Under the pieces are notes generated by a model. The model made no database searches. It saw only the letters and a list, made by a program, of their open reading frames with translations, and was not told where the DNA came from. DNA of 64,000 nucleotides, taken from Thermosipho africanus Ob7. Lineage in GTDB: Bacteria > Thermotogota > Thermotogae > Thermotogales > Fervidobacteriaceae. The position numbers were made by a program, and so were the translations under genes. This document shows positions 9,318-18,059 of the stretch, piece after piece. Positions within the stretch are counted from its first letter, which is position 1; each line of letters starts with the position of its first letter. The stretch spans positions 1 to 64,000 of the forward strand of contig NZ_NKRG01000009.1 in assembly GCF_003351105.1 (NCBI RefSeq). The letters run 5' to 3'.

Positions 9318-11728
9318 TGGTTGTAAGAAAAAGAAATTGGCTAACACATGCAATTTTAATAATTTTAATAGTTGCAATATTGTTTCCTGTAGTATGGGTT
9401 GTATCTACATCACTAAGGCGAGATAATGCAGCTTTTTCATCAAAATTGTTTTCATCGAGGATGAGTCTTCAAAACTATAAAGATTTGCTATTTCCCGAAG
9501 ACAATGTTTTAAGGCTTTTAAGTGATATAGAGTCAATTACAACTAATTCAAGACCTTATGATGAAAAGCCAGTTGAATTTTTGGTAGAAAAGTTTGATAA
9601 AGATATGGAAGCTTTAAAGGTGTATTCAAAAGAGTCGAAAGAATTAATAAGTGTAGTAGACAATGAGTATGAAACAATAAAAAGCTATTTGTCTGAAAAT
9701 TCAGATAATTTAATTCAAACAGTTGTTGAGCAAGTAAATAAACTAAATGAAAAGATAAATATTGAAAAATCTGATAATAACCAATTAATTGGCGTTGCAA
9801 TAATATCTTTGTTGGAAGAAGGAAGGATAAATGAGAAAGATGTTCAGGAATTAAGTTTAGGGTTTGACTATAAAGATTATGAAGATGTGTATGTAGAAGA
9901 GCTAAAAACAAAACTTGATAATATTGAAAGTCTAAAAAGACAATTGCAAGAAGATCAAGCAAAATTAAATCAAATAAAGAAAGAGCTTGATTTTTATCAA
10001 GAGGAATATGCAAGACTTTCTTTAATAATTGATAACTCCATTATTCCACAGTTTGAAAGTTTTAATAAAACCCTGCAGGTTGCATATGATTTACTAAATA
10101 ATTTATCAAATCAGATAAAGGCAGTTGTTTCAGAAAAAGATGCTGTTGAAAATTTTGAAGAAGTTTATAGCATAGTAGAAAATATGCTTGGAATAAATTT
10201 AAGCAAGGAAAGAAAAGCAGTTATAGACAAAATGTATGAGAATATGACAAAGGTAAAGACGTTATGGGATAATTTTACATTGAAAAATTCTGCAAATTAT
10301 GCTGATTTTATTTCATTAATTAACCAGTTTAATTTAAAAGCGCTTAAACAGGTTAGAGAATCATATAATTTGTTAAAAAACTTTGCTGAAATTGAAAGAG
10401 AATATTTAAAACTTTCAAATGAGTATATACTTTTTGCCAACAAAATTGACAGTAAAAATCAAGATTTAGAAGAACTAATTAGAAAATATTTAGAGGAAGA
10501 AGGAAAATATCTACCAGCTAAAGCATATATCATGTCTTTATTATTAAAAGATGACATTGAAAGCTTTATAAATAAAGTTGAAAAATATACCTTACCAAAA
10601 GATATTAATAAATTGTACCTTGCAGTAAAAATTCTTTCAAGAAACGTAAATGACTTTTTAGGTTATGTAAGTGATGATAGCTTAAAGAAAGATGTAAGAT
10701 CTAATATTAGAAAACTTGATTGGATAGCGACTTTGAATGACTTTATGAAAAAGTATGAGAAATTTGCAAAAGATGTAAAGGTATTTATCGATGAGTTTGA
10801 TAAATATGTTAGCTCTATAGAAAGTGCGGGAAAAGCTGCAATCTACTCATCAAAGAATGGGGTTAAGGTTAGAATAGCGGCACTTCTTCAGTTGTTTACA
10901 AAAGTTCAATCAGAATATCCTGCAAATATTGCATCAAGTATGAGTATCGCTTCTAAAGCGGCAGCTGATCTTGTTGACCAATTTCCTGTAAATGATCTTG
11001 ATAAATCATTTAAAAATGTTGATAAGAAACTGTTCAGGTTTGACCAAATTTGGAAACAGAAGCAAAAGTATTATCTTTGGAGATGGATCTTTAATAGTGT
11101 TATAGTTGCGGGCATTGTTGCAATAATTACTACGATTGTAAATGCACTTGCAGCATATCCGTTTAGCAGGATGAGATTTAGGGGAAGAAAATATGGAATA
11201 ATGTCACTTCTTTTAATTCAGATGTTCCCAGCTATTATGTACATGATTGCTTTGTACGGATTTTTAAGCTTTATTGGAAGATATATTCCATCAATAGGGC
11301 TCAATACATTAGGTGGACTTATATTTGTGTATCTTGGAAATATTGCATTTAATATGTATCTTATTAAAGGGTTCTATGATACAATTCCAAGTTCTCTTGA
11401 AGAGGCTGCAATGATTGATGGTGCAACAAGGTGGCAAACATTCTGGAGAATAGTAATACCACTTGCATCTCCTATTCTTTCAGTTGTAGTTATTCTAACG
11501 TTCATGGGCACATTTAACGAATTTGTTCTTGCAAAGATTATTCTCCAAGATGTTGAAAAGTATACATATGCGGTTGGACTTTGGACATTCTCCAGCGGGC
11601 CATTTGAAACTGAGTGGGGTCTATTTTCAGCAGCTGCACTTGTTGGAATGCTTCCAATGGTTATATTGTTCCTTTCAATGCAAAAATATCTTGTTGGTGG
11701 CTTAACCAAAGGTTCTGTTAAAGGTTAA
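9317..11728 (+). CDS. malG: MalG-type permease with giant coiled-coil insertion
   Basis: 803-residue permease, against roughly 280-300 for ordinary MalG. Residues about 10-30 form the first membrane helix, and the last five helices with the EAA loop LEEAAMIDGATRWQTFWRIVIPL lie in about 585-800. Between them, residues about 55-575 are a hydrophilic region rich in Glu, Lys, Asn and Leu with heptad-like stretches, which should lie outside the membrane as a long coiled coil. Thermotogales MalG proteins are known to be long, so the insertion is a lineage feature rather than a fusion error. It may tether the binding protein or span toward the toga. It is the last gene of the operon. Confidence 0.9.
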   Translation: MVVRKRNWLTHAILIILIVAILFPVVWVVSTSLRRDNAAFSSKLFSSRMSLQNYKDLLFPEDNVLRLLSDIESITTNSRPYDEKPVEFLVEKFDKDMEALKVYSKESKELISVVDNEYETIKSYLSENSDNLIQTVVEQVNKLNEKINIEKSDNNQLIGVAIISLLEEGRINEKDVQELSLGFDYKDYEDVYVEELKTKLDNIESLKRQLQEDQAKLNQIKKELDFYQEEYARLSLIIDNSIIPQFESFNKTLQVAYDLLNNLSNQIKAVVSEKDAVENFEEVYSIVENMLGINLSKERKAVIDKMYENMTKVKTLWDNFTLKNSANYADFISLINQFNLKALKQVRESYNLLKNFAEIEREYLKLSNEYILFANKIDSKNQDLEELIRKYLEEEGKYLPAKAYIMSLLLKDDIESFINKVEKYTLPKDINKLYLAVKILSRNVNDFLGYVSDDSLKKDVRSNIRKLDWIATLNDFMKKYEKFAKDVKVFIDEFDKYVSSIESAGKAAIYSSKNGVKVRIAALLQLFTKVQSEYPANIASSMSIASKAAADLVDQFPVNDLDKSFKNVDKKLFRFDQIWKQKQKYYLWRWIFNSVIVAGIVAIITTIVNALAAYPFSRMRFRGRKYGIMSLLLIQMFPAIMYMIALYGFLSFIGRYIPSIGLNTLGGLIFVYLGNIAFNMYLIKGFYDTIPSSLEEAAMIDGATRWQTFWRIVIPLASPILSVVVILTFMGTFNEFVLAKIILQDVEKYTYAVGLWTFSSGPFETEWGLFSAAALVGMLPMVILFLSMQKYLVGGLTKGSVKG

Positions 11729-11753
11729 TACTTATATATAAAATAGAATGTTT

Positions 11754-11800
11754 AAAAAAGTCCTCGGATGTTGTACAATATAATATCCGAGGACTTTTTT
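11754..11800 (+). terminator. Terminator of the mal operon
   Basis: A 16-base perfect stem, A6-GTCCTCGGAT (11754-11769) with ATCCGAGGAC-T6 (11785-11800), closes malEFG. It can also act in the reverse direction. Confidence 0.85.
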
Positions 11801-11815
11801 CTAGGGAGGGATTAT

Positions 11816-12943
11816 GTGGATAAGCCAGTATATGAAAAAAGCATAGTTTCATTTATTAATGTACTTTTGAAGCATTTTAAAGTTGAAACAAAATATAGAT
11901 TCGATGAAATGGAGGATATTATTCTTCCACAAATAGTTGGAAAGGAAAAAATAGTAGTAATTATCTTGGATAGTTTAGGATACAAAAAGTTCAAGGAATT
12001 AAATGTTGAATTTGAGAAGAGCATAAAGTTAAGTAGTGTTTTTCCAACAACGACTGTGGCTGCAGTTACCAGTTTACTTACTGCGATGTCTCCTCAAGAA
12101 CATGGACTTTTAGGATATATTCAGTTTATTCGTGAAATTGGAAGTATCATGAATATGATAGATTTTAGTTATCCAGGATTGCCAAATAGTAGTTTTGAAA
12201 CTATCGTAAAGAAAAAGATAAAAAGGTTGCCGAATGTGTTTCAAAGTTTAAAAAAGGAAGGTTATTTTGGAGGAATACTAACTTCACATGATATTGTAAA
12301 TTCGGGCTTGTCATTTTTAATTCAAAAGGATGCAAACATATTTTCTTACTATTCAACTATTGATATGTTTGCAAATTTACAAAAGCTGCTTGAAAGTGAT
12401 TTTAAAGGCCTTCTTTACGTTTATTATGGAGTGTTAGATGGTATTGGTCACAAAAAAGGACCTGATAGCAGATCTTACGAAAGAGAAGCAAAGTTTTTGC
12501 TTGAAGAAATAAAAAAATTAAAATATGACAAAAAGACGCAGATTTTTGTTGTGGCAGATCATGGAATGATTACAACTCCTAGGGAAAAGAACGTATTTCT
12601 AGGAGAAGAGTTATTAAAATATCTAAAATTTCCGCCAACTGGAGAAATGCGTATGATGTATTTTTATACTAAAGAGAAAAAAGCCAAAGAATTAATTGAT
12701 TATTTAAACGATATATACAGCAAAAGATTTGAAATATATCCTTCAAAGCAACTTTTGAGCGAAGGATATTTTGGATTTGGGCATAAGAATCTTGAAATGG
12801 AACATAGGATTGGAGATTATGTTCTTTTAGCTAAAGATAACTATTCTTTTACATATACATATACTGGAGGAGAGCAAAAGCTTTTGGGAATGCATGGTTC
12901 ACTTACATATGAAGAATTGTATGTCCCGCTTATTTTTGTATAA
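11816..12943 (+). CDS. Alkaline-phosphatase-superfamily phosphodiesterase/nucleotide pyrophosphatase
   Basis: 375-residue metalloenzyme of the type I phosphodiesterase/nucleotide pyrophosphatase group. Metal and nucleophile residues are in VVIILDSLGYKKF (Asp), the FPTTTVAAVTSLLT segment (nucleophile Thr), YGVLDGIGHKKGPDS (Asp, His), VVADHGMI (Asp-His) and GMHGSLTYEELYVPLIF (His). The frame is open from 11768, but that ATG lies inside the upstream terminator; GTG 11816 with GGGAGGG at 11804-11810 is the better start. No signal peptide is seen, so it is probably cytoplasmic. The substrate is not predictable from the sequence. Confidence 0.8.
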   Translation: MDKPVYEKSIVSFINVLLKHFKVETKYRFDEMEDIILPQIVGKEKIVVIILDSLGYKKFKELNVEFEKSIKLSSVFPTTTVAAVTSLLTAMSPQEHGLLGYIQFIREIGSIMNMIDFSYPGLPNSSFETIVKKKIKRLPNVFQSLKKEGYFGGILTSHDIVNSGLSFLIQKDANIFSYYSTIDMFANLQKLLESDFKGLLYVYYGVLDGIGHKKGPDSRSYEREAKFLLEEIKKLKYDKKTQIFVVADHGMITTPREKNVFLGEELLKYLKFPPTGEMRMMYFYTKEKKAKELIDYLNDIYSKRFEIYPSKQLLSEGYFGFGHKNLEMEHRIGDYVLLAKDNYSFTYTYTGGEQKLLGMHGSLTYEELYVPLIFV

Positions 12944-12970
12944 ATTTTTTCAAAGCAATATAATTAATAA

Positions 12971-13010
12971 AATCCCATTCTTGAATAGCCAAGGATGGGA
13001 TTATTTTTTA
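12971..13010 (+). terminator. Terminator after the phosphodiesterase gene
   Basis: AATCCCAT and ATGGGATT arms (12971-13002) with an interior TTGAATAGCCAA, followed by a T-rich tract. Confidence 0.7.
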
Positions 13011-13556
13011 TATAAAGATTTATTCAAAATTTTATTGATTCTCAATTGCAATTGAAAAATTATAAAATATTAATAATATGTTAAATATTTATTTTTAAAT
13101 AAAGAAAATAGCAAATAATTGGGTTTGTTTTCTTTATATTTTTTTATTAAAATTAAAAATAGCTTTAAAGAATAATATCGTAAATATGGTATATTAGGAG
13201 TCTTTATATCGGAAAATGATATTTGTATGAAATTAAAAATAATTTAGTATTTGGAAAAATATAATATTGTTTTTAATAAACAAAATTAATAAAAATAGTA
13301 TAAAAATTATTAAATATTAACATGTTAGTAAAATAAACAGGAATGTTTTTAGTCTATATTAAAAAGATAATGTTTATATGTTTTACACTTTTTAATAATA
13401 CTAAAATGGTTGAGATAAAAAAATGTACCACGTGTTTTATTGAATGTAAGCTAAACAAATAAAAAATAGGGAAGATCATAGGATTAATAGTGTAAATTGG
13501 TAAAAGAGATAAGAATTTAGTAAGATAAAGAATTTTAATTAATTCTAAATTTTCTG
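13011..13556. other. Very AT-rich gene-free stretch
   Basis: About 545 bases with hardly any G or C, no reading frame with coding character on either strand, and many short A/T homopolymers. A weak promoter (TTGGTA near 13497, then TAAGAT 18 bases later) can be drawn before the Cys-rich gene. I see no RNA gene, repeat or known site. Confidence 0.5.
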
Positions 13557-13570
13557 AAAGGAGGGTTAGT

Positions 13571-13936
13571 ATAAGATTTACTATAAGATTGTTAATTACT
13601 TTTTTGCTGGTTACTTTTGTTTTCCTTTCGTTTGCAGGAGAGATAGTTTCTTTGATTGAAGATCCAGGATGTAGTGTTAACTACTGTTCATGGTTTTATG
13701 TTGGTGATTTAAGATGGCAGGCGTTTGGTGAGGCAGAGCACTACAGTTCAAATGGAACACCACTTAGTGTAACATTGGAAGTTGATTTTACATGTAAAAG
13801 CCCCTACTTTGGTGTAACATTATGCCGTGGAAAAGCTGTTGTATCAAAAATTGGTACAGTAAGAGCCACATGTTATTGCACTCCTGCAGGAGAGGCTGCT
13901 ATTTGTCTAGCTTCGTGCAGTTGTAGGGGTAGGTAA
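13571..13936 (+). CDS. Small secreted Cys-rich protein, unknown function
   Basis: Unrecognised protein of about 115-121 residues. A signal peptide (hydrophobic LLITFLLVTFVFLSFAG) leads to a mature part with nine Cys: GC, NYC, FTC, LC, ATCYC and ICLASCSC, the last four packed near the C-terminus. This suggests disulfides or metal ligands outside the cell. Start choice is unusual. The strong AAAGGAGGG at 13557-13565 is followed five bases later by an ATA at 13571, which would add MRFTIR and give the positive N-region a signal peptide needs. The first standard codon, TTG 13589, is 23 bases from the ribosome site. It probably forms a unit with the thioredoxin-like gene 19 bases downstream. Confidence 0.65.
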   Translation: MRFTIRLLITFLLVTFVFLSFAGEIVSLIEDPGCSVNYCSWFYVGDLRWQAFGEAEHYSSNGTPLSVTLEVDFTCKSPYFGVTLCRGKAVVSKIGTVRATCYCTPAGEAAICLASCSCRGR

Positions 13937-13955
13937 AATTTTTGGAGGTGAAAAA

Positions 13956-15155
13956 ATGCTTGTTAATTTTTTTAACACACGTGTTGGATTTATAATGTTA
14001 TTAATTGTATTTCTGACCATCTCATGTTTTGCACAACAATCTACAATTAGTGGTCAGTTCACAGAAACAAAAGCTGGCATGTTTTACACTTTTACACGTG
14101 TGGTTCAGCTTCATGATACTCCATTAACCTCTGTTTATGTACCATTTGATCTTTACGATGCAAGATTTGGTCAGATAACATTAAAAGGCGAAACTTTTGA
14201 TGTTATAACCGGATTAAAAGATGGAGAAGAAATAATATTGGTAGATGGGAATAGAAATAAAAATTTTTCAGATGATGAAATCTATGCTCAAACATTGTCA
14301 GGAATGAACGTTAATACATATATTGTAAAACTTATATTCAGCGATGGAAGTGGTTATTATATTGCCTTGTGGCGTATAGAAGACAAATTATACTATTGTG
14401 GTATTACCAGAAGAGAAGGCATACTTTACGTGGGAGAGAAAAGCTATAAAGCAGCGATTGCTGAGACAGATTCAGATGGATGGTACACAAAAGATGCAAT
14501 ATTACTTATGGTAGATTTAAATGAAAATGGTAAATTTGATGGCCCGGAGTTTTTCAGAAAGTACTTAAAGATAGGAGAAGAATATTTTACGATAGAGAGT
14601 GTTACTAAAAACGGAGAAGCTATAGTCCTTGAAAAGTCTTCAACCTCTGTGCTTGTTCCATTTATAGGTGAAACATTTCCAGATATCTCTTTCGAAGAGG
14701 TAAGTGGAAAAACTATAAATCTAGGAGAAAAAGTGGGAGAGTGGAAAGTAATTTACTTTAATTTCTTAACCGCTTCAAAAGTGTCGAAGATAAATATGTG
14801 GCTTGATGCGTTTTCAGAATTTTTGAAAATGGGAGTAAGATCCTACGTACTACTTGTAGCTCCATCCTCTTGTAATTGCACATCATGTGAAGAGTGTTCA
14901 TTGGATTTAGAATCTTTGGCAAAAAAGTATAAAGATATTACAATTGTTCCAATATCACGTGAGAAACTTGATGAGATAACAATTAGATTGAGATTGTTAT
15001 ATCCTGAAACTTTGATGGTAATATCTCCAGACAATGTGCTTGTTTATAGGACAAGTGCTGGAGTAGTAACAGAAGGAGTTATATGGAAACATACAATTAC
15101 TATGCCAACAGTTGAACAAATTTCTAATTTGATAGAAGTGTTGGTAAAGAATTAA
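13956..15155 (+). CDS. Secreted protein with Ca-binding loops and thioredoxin-like C-terminal domain
   Basis: 399-residue exported protein, ATG with GGAGGTG at 13944-13950. A signal peptide covers about residues 1-26 (ISCFAQQ; Cys could also be read as a weak lipobox). Two EF-hand-like 12-residue loops are visible: DGNRNKNFSDDE near residue 93 and DLNENGKFDGPE near 187. Residues about 240-399 look like a TlpA/peroxiredoxin-type thioredoxin fold (GEWKVIYFNFLTASKVSKINMW), but the normal CxxC position has no Cys. Instead a cluster CNCTSCEECS sits after the next strand. It may act on the Cys-rich protein encoded just upstream. Function is not assigned. Confidence 0.65.
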   Translation: MLVNFFNTRVGFIMLLIVFLTISCFAQQSTISGQFTETKAGMFYTFTRVVQLHDTPLTSVYVPFDLYDARFGQITLKGETFDVITGLKDGEEIILVDGNRNKNFSDDEIYAQTLSGMNVNTYIVKLIFSDGSGYYIALWRIEDKLYYCGITRREGILYVGEKSYKAAIAETDSDGWYTKDAILLMVDLNENGKFDGPEFFRKYLKIGEEYFTIESVTKNGEAIVLEKSSTSVLVPFIGETFPDISFEEVSGKTINLGEKVGEWKVIYFNFLTASKVSKINMWLDAFSEFLKMGVRSYVLLVAPSSCNCTSCEECSLDLESLAKKYKDITIVPISREKLDEITIRLRLLYPETLMVISPDNVLVYRTSAGVVTEGVIWKHTITMPTVEQISNLIEVLVKN

Positions 15156-15259
15156 AATGAATTTGGAGTATTTTTGTTTTATAGTTTAGCTACCTAGCCA
15201 AAGTAAAGAGTAAGTTAATTTAGAATAAAAAAGGCTATACCTGCTAAAATTATTTTGTC

Positions 15260-15546
15260 TTAACATAGCAACCAGGAGATGCATATCCTGAAGAATATTA
15301 ATCACTCTTAGCAGATAGAGGATACCAGCAATGGGAGTTTGTTTAAAAAATGAAAGGTAAAAATATTTGGAGAGAGAAATAGATAGGTTAATATATAGCA
15401 AAAGATTTGAAATAGAATTGTATATAGAAAGGCTGAAGCAGAGGATAAAGGTAAAGAAAATGTATGAAAAGACACTAAAGACACAAATTACATAAATAGC
15501 ACTAGGGCAATAGTTAACAATGTTAACACATTTTCTGCTCATTCTA
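15260..15546 (+). pseudogene. Decayed transposase C-terminus
   Basis: Reading the plus strand in two frames gives transposase-like pieces broken by stops. In one frame (15305-15343) the run LLADRGYQQWEFV resembles the DDE transposase segment ADRGYDS. In the neighbouring frame (15376-15486) the run YSKRFEIELYIERLKQRIKV resembles the ExxxxRLK end region, followed by remnants IALGQ and LTMLTHFLL after stops. At least one frameshift and four stops mean it is dead. No terminal inverted repeats were found. Confidence 0.55.
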
Positions 15547-15619
15547 AAATGATTTGATTAATTGACAAATGATTTTTACATTGGCCGGGGCATAAGTAGA
15601 AAATTAAAGAACTAGCAAA

Positions 15620-15660
15620 ACAAAAAGGATGGAATAACTACTATTCCGTCCTTTTTGTTC
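15620..15660. terminator. Terminator downstream of tRNA-Asn (minus)
   Basis: AACAAAAAGGA-GGAATA pairs with TATTCC-TCCTTTTTGTT (15620-15659). It works in both directions and most likely ends the tRNA-Asn transcript on the minus strand. Confidence 0.75.
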
Positions 15661-15676
15661 TATAAATTTTATTTAT

Positions 15677-15752
15677 TGGCTCCGGCGGAGGGACTCGAAC
15701 CCCCAACCTAGTGGTTAACAGCCACCCGCTCTGCCTATTGAGCTACGCCGGA
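15677..15752 (-). tRNA. tRNA-Asn (anticodon GTT), copy 1
   Basis: Seven-base acceptor stem TCCGGCG/CGCCGGA, D-arm, anticodon loop CTGTTAA with GTT, T-arm with GGTTCGAGTCC and encoded CCA. An identical copy lies at 57882-57957. Confidence 0.96.
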
Positions 15753-15772
15753 ACTTATCAAAACCATTATAT

Positions 15773-15801
15773 ATTATACCATATTTCTCTTTTTTTGTCA
15801 A
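15773..15801 (-). promoter_or_regulatory. tRNA-Asn proximal promoter
   Basis: On the minus strand TTGACA (15801-15796), a 17-base spacer and TATAAT (15778-15773): a consensus promoter about 20 bases before the tRNA. The same element precedes the second copy. Confidence 0.85.
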
Positions 15802-15846
15802 TAATCCTTTTATTTAAGAGGGGTTAGCTTTTTTCATACAATAGAA

Positions 15847-15874
15847 AATATATCATATAATATGAAAAAGTCAA
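15847..15874 (-). promoter_or_regulatory. tRNA-Asn distal promoter
   Basis: TTGACT (15874-15869), 16-base spacer, TATATT (15852-15847) on the minus strand. The second tRNA-Asn copy has the equivalent TTGACA/TATATT pair with the same spacing, so tandem promoters are conserved. Confidence 0.55.
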
Positions 15875-15888
15875 TATTTGTATTTTGC

Positions 15889-16338
15889 TTAATCGAATAA
15901 AACTTTTTTTATTTTTTCAGGATCTAGTCTAAATTTTGATCCTTTTCCCTGTAAAAAGTGATGCTTTTCAAGAAGGTGTATTGATAAATCACTATACATT
16001 ATAGTTTCATTATTTTTGAGATTTTTAACGACTGCTACTTTTTTTCTAAAGATACCGTCTTCAAAGGGGCATGCAAGGAATCCTCTTGCTTCATATACAA
16101 AAATTTCGAAGTTTTCGTAAGTTATTGGTTCTCCCAGTCCTTTTTCTCCAACTTCAAGTAGTTTTTTCAATTTTTGTGCTACTTTATCAAAGTCGAGTTT
16201 TAAAGCAGCCATTTCTTGTTCATCCTGTAAAATTATATCAACCAGATTTCTATCATCTTCGCCCAAAAATCCTTCTGCTGTTATTACTCCAGGTTTCATA
16301 TTTTCTTGAGCTTTAATCATTTCGGGAGACATTTTCAT
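15889..16338 (-). CDS. Conserved hypothetical protein at the end of the nqr operon
   Basis: Unrecognised 149-residue cytoplasmic protein. The frame is open to 16377, but ATG 16338 after AGGAAGGTG fits best and avoids overlap with nqrF. It is highly charged, has an acidic N-terminal half (LDFDKVAQKLKKLLEVGEKG) and one Cys in FLACPFEDG, with no membrane segment or known motif. It starts 13 bases after the nqrF stop, as last gene of the nqrBCDEF transcript. This suggests a role in assembly, regulation or electron input of the complex, possibly compensating for the absent NqrA; that is inference from position only. Confidence 0.7.
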   Translation of the reverse strand: MKMSPEMIKAQENMKPGVITAEGFLGEDDRNLVDIILQDEQEMAALKLDFDKVAQKLKKLLEVGEKGLGEPITYENFEIFVYEARGFLACPFEDGIFRKKVAVVKNLKNNETIMYSDLSIHLLEKHHFLQGKGSKFRLDPEKIKKVLFD

Positions 16339-16351
16339 GATTTTCACCTTC

Positions 16352-17455
16352 CTATGCGAATTTATCGTAATACACATCTTTTATTCCATGTTCATTAAGT
16401 AATTTTTCACAGGCATTTATCATTCCAGGGCTACCACATAGATATCCCTCTTTTTTAGTGTTTTTGTCGACGACATTTTCTAAGTATTTAACCATTACAT
16501 CAGTTATAAGGCCGACTTCACCGTTCCATTTTTCTGGTTCCATTGGTTCAGAAAGAGCAGGAATAAAATGGAAGTTGCTCCACTTTTTTTCTAAATCTTT
16601 AAAAAGTTCAACATAGAAAAGGTCTTTTTCAGTTCTTGCGCCAAAAAAGTACCATACGTTTCTATTTGTAATACCTCGTTCATACATATCAAGAACAATA
16701 GACTTAATAGGTGCCATACCAGAACCTCCTGCAACACAGATCATATCAGCATCCGTATCTCTCATGTAAAATTCACCGAATGGACCTATAACTTCAAGGT
16801 TGTCTCCTTCTTTTAGATAATTGTGTACGTAAGTTGTTGCTATACCACCTGGAACTAATCTAATTAGCAAATCTATTTCATCTTTTTTACTTGGAGTAGA
16901 TGCAATTGAATATGCTCTTTGTGTAGGTTGCTTTATTTTATCATATGGCGGTACAACGATTTGAACGTATTGTCCTGCTTTAAAGTTTATCTCTTCTGGA
17001 AGTTTTATTCTTACTTCTTTTATATCATGTGTCACATCTTTGATTGAGACAACTTTACCTGTAAGCTTTTTAACATTAAAAAGTTCTTCTGGAAGCTGTA
17101 TTTTTATGTCTTTTTTAACCTTTATCTGACAAGAAAGTCTTATGTTTTCTTTTATTTCTTCCTCTGACATATAAGGAAGTTCTGTTGGAAGGTATTCTCC
17201 AACATCACTTAATACTTTAACTTTACATGCTCCACAACTTCCTCTGCCTCCACAGGCAGATGGAACAAAGATATTTTCAGAAGCAAGTGTAAAAAGTAAA
17301 GGTGAACCACCCTTTACTTTTAATTTTTTCTTTCCATTATTTATATCAATTTCTACTTCTCCATAGTTGTTTACTATTGAATCGACTATAACGATTAGAG
17401 CAGATAAAACAGATGAAACAATTCCAACGATTAATGGTGCAAGCCAAATATTCAT
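16352..17455 (-). CDS. nqrF: Na+-translocating NADH dehydrogenase subunit F
   Basis: Electron-input subunit that takes electrons from NADH. One N-terminal membrane helix (residues 5-25) anchors it. A plant-type 2Fe-2S domain has Cys 68, 74, 77 and 109 (ACGGRGSCGAC...LSC). The FAD domain has RAYSIAS and the NAD domain GGSGMAPIKSI. Length 367 is a little short of the roughly 407 of Vibrio NqrF. The frame opens at 17476, but ATG 17455 after GGGGTGAT is preferred. Presence of NqrF and lack of RnfB/RnfC identify this as Nqr type rather than Rnf. Confidence 0.9.
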   Translation of the reverse strand: MNIWLAPLIVGIVSSVLSALIVIVDSIVNNYGEVEIDINNGKKKLKVKGGSPLLFTLASENIFVPSACGGRGSCGACKVKVLSDVGEYLPTELPYMSEEEIKENIRLSCQIKVKKDIKIQLPEELFNVKKLTGKVVSIKDVTHDIKEVRIKLPEEINFKAGQYVQIVVPPYDKIKQPTQRAYSIASTPSKKDEIDLLIRLVPGGIATTYVHNYLKEGDNLEVIGPFGEFYMRDTDADMICVAGGSGMAPIKSIVLDMYERGITNRNVWYFFGARTEKDLFYVELFKDLEKKWSNFHFIPALSEPMEPEKWNGEVGLITDVMVKYLENVVDKNTKKEGYLCGSPGMINACEKLLNEHGIKDVYYDKFA

Positions 17456-17465
17456 ACGATCACCC

Positions 17466-18059
17466 CTATTGAACATTTATCATTCCAGCAAAACCCATAA
17501 AGGCCATTGCCATTATTCCTATTGTAATGAGTGTAATTCCAACGCCTTTAAGAGGTGCAGGAACAGGTGCTTTATCAACTTTAATTCTGATAGCAGCTAG
17601 TAAAACTATTGCAAGCCACCATCCAAGACCTGAACCAAGGCCAAAAAAGATTGATTGTAAAAATGTATAGTTTCTAAGCTGCATAAATAGTGCAACACCT
17701 AAAATAGCACAGTTGACAGTTATTAATGGCAAAAAGATACCAAGACTAATGTACAAATTTGGTGCAGTTCGATCTATTACCATTTCAAGTATTTGGACAA
17801 CTGCAGCTATGACAATAATATATATGATGTATCTTAGGTATTCTATTTGAAATGGTACTATGATGTATTTTTCAACTAACCAGTTAATAGCAGTTGTTAT
17901 TGTCATAACCATCGTAACTGCCATACCAAGACCGTTAGATGACTTTAGACTTTTTGAGATAGATATAAACGAGCACATTCCAAGAAAGTTGGAAAGTAAT
18001 ATATTACTAGTAAAGATTGAAGCAAAAAATAGAACCAGAGGATTTATATTAGGATTCAT
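17466..18059 (-). CDS. nqrE: Nqr/Rnf membrane subunit E (RnfA homologue)
   Basis: 197-residue protein with six membrane helices that forms, with subunit D, the sodium-linked electron path through the membrane. The conserved intramembrane Cys are present in NFLGMCSF (about residue 29) and VNCAILG (about 115); in the family they bind a 2Fe-2S cluster between subunits D and E. It overlaps nqrD by four bases. RnfA is the closest homologue, so the name depends on the neighbouring nqrF. Confidence 0.9.
   Translation of the reverse strand: MNPNINPLVLFFASIFTSNILLSNFLGMCSFISISKSLKSSNGLGMAVTMVMTITTAINWLVEKYIIVPFQIEYLRYIIYIIVIAAVVQILEMVIDRTAPNLYISLGIFLPLITVNCAILGVALFMQLRNYTFLQSIFFGLGSGLGWWLAIVLLAAIRIKVDKAPVPAPLKGVGITLITIGIMAMAFMGFAGMINVQ

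Noticed and set aside
15186-15542. 118-codon minus-strand ORF
   Set aside because: It runs antisense to the transposase-like fossil, is rich in Leu, Ser, Tyr and Ile as AT-rich shadows are, and has no ribosome site.
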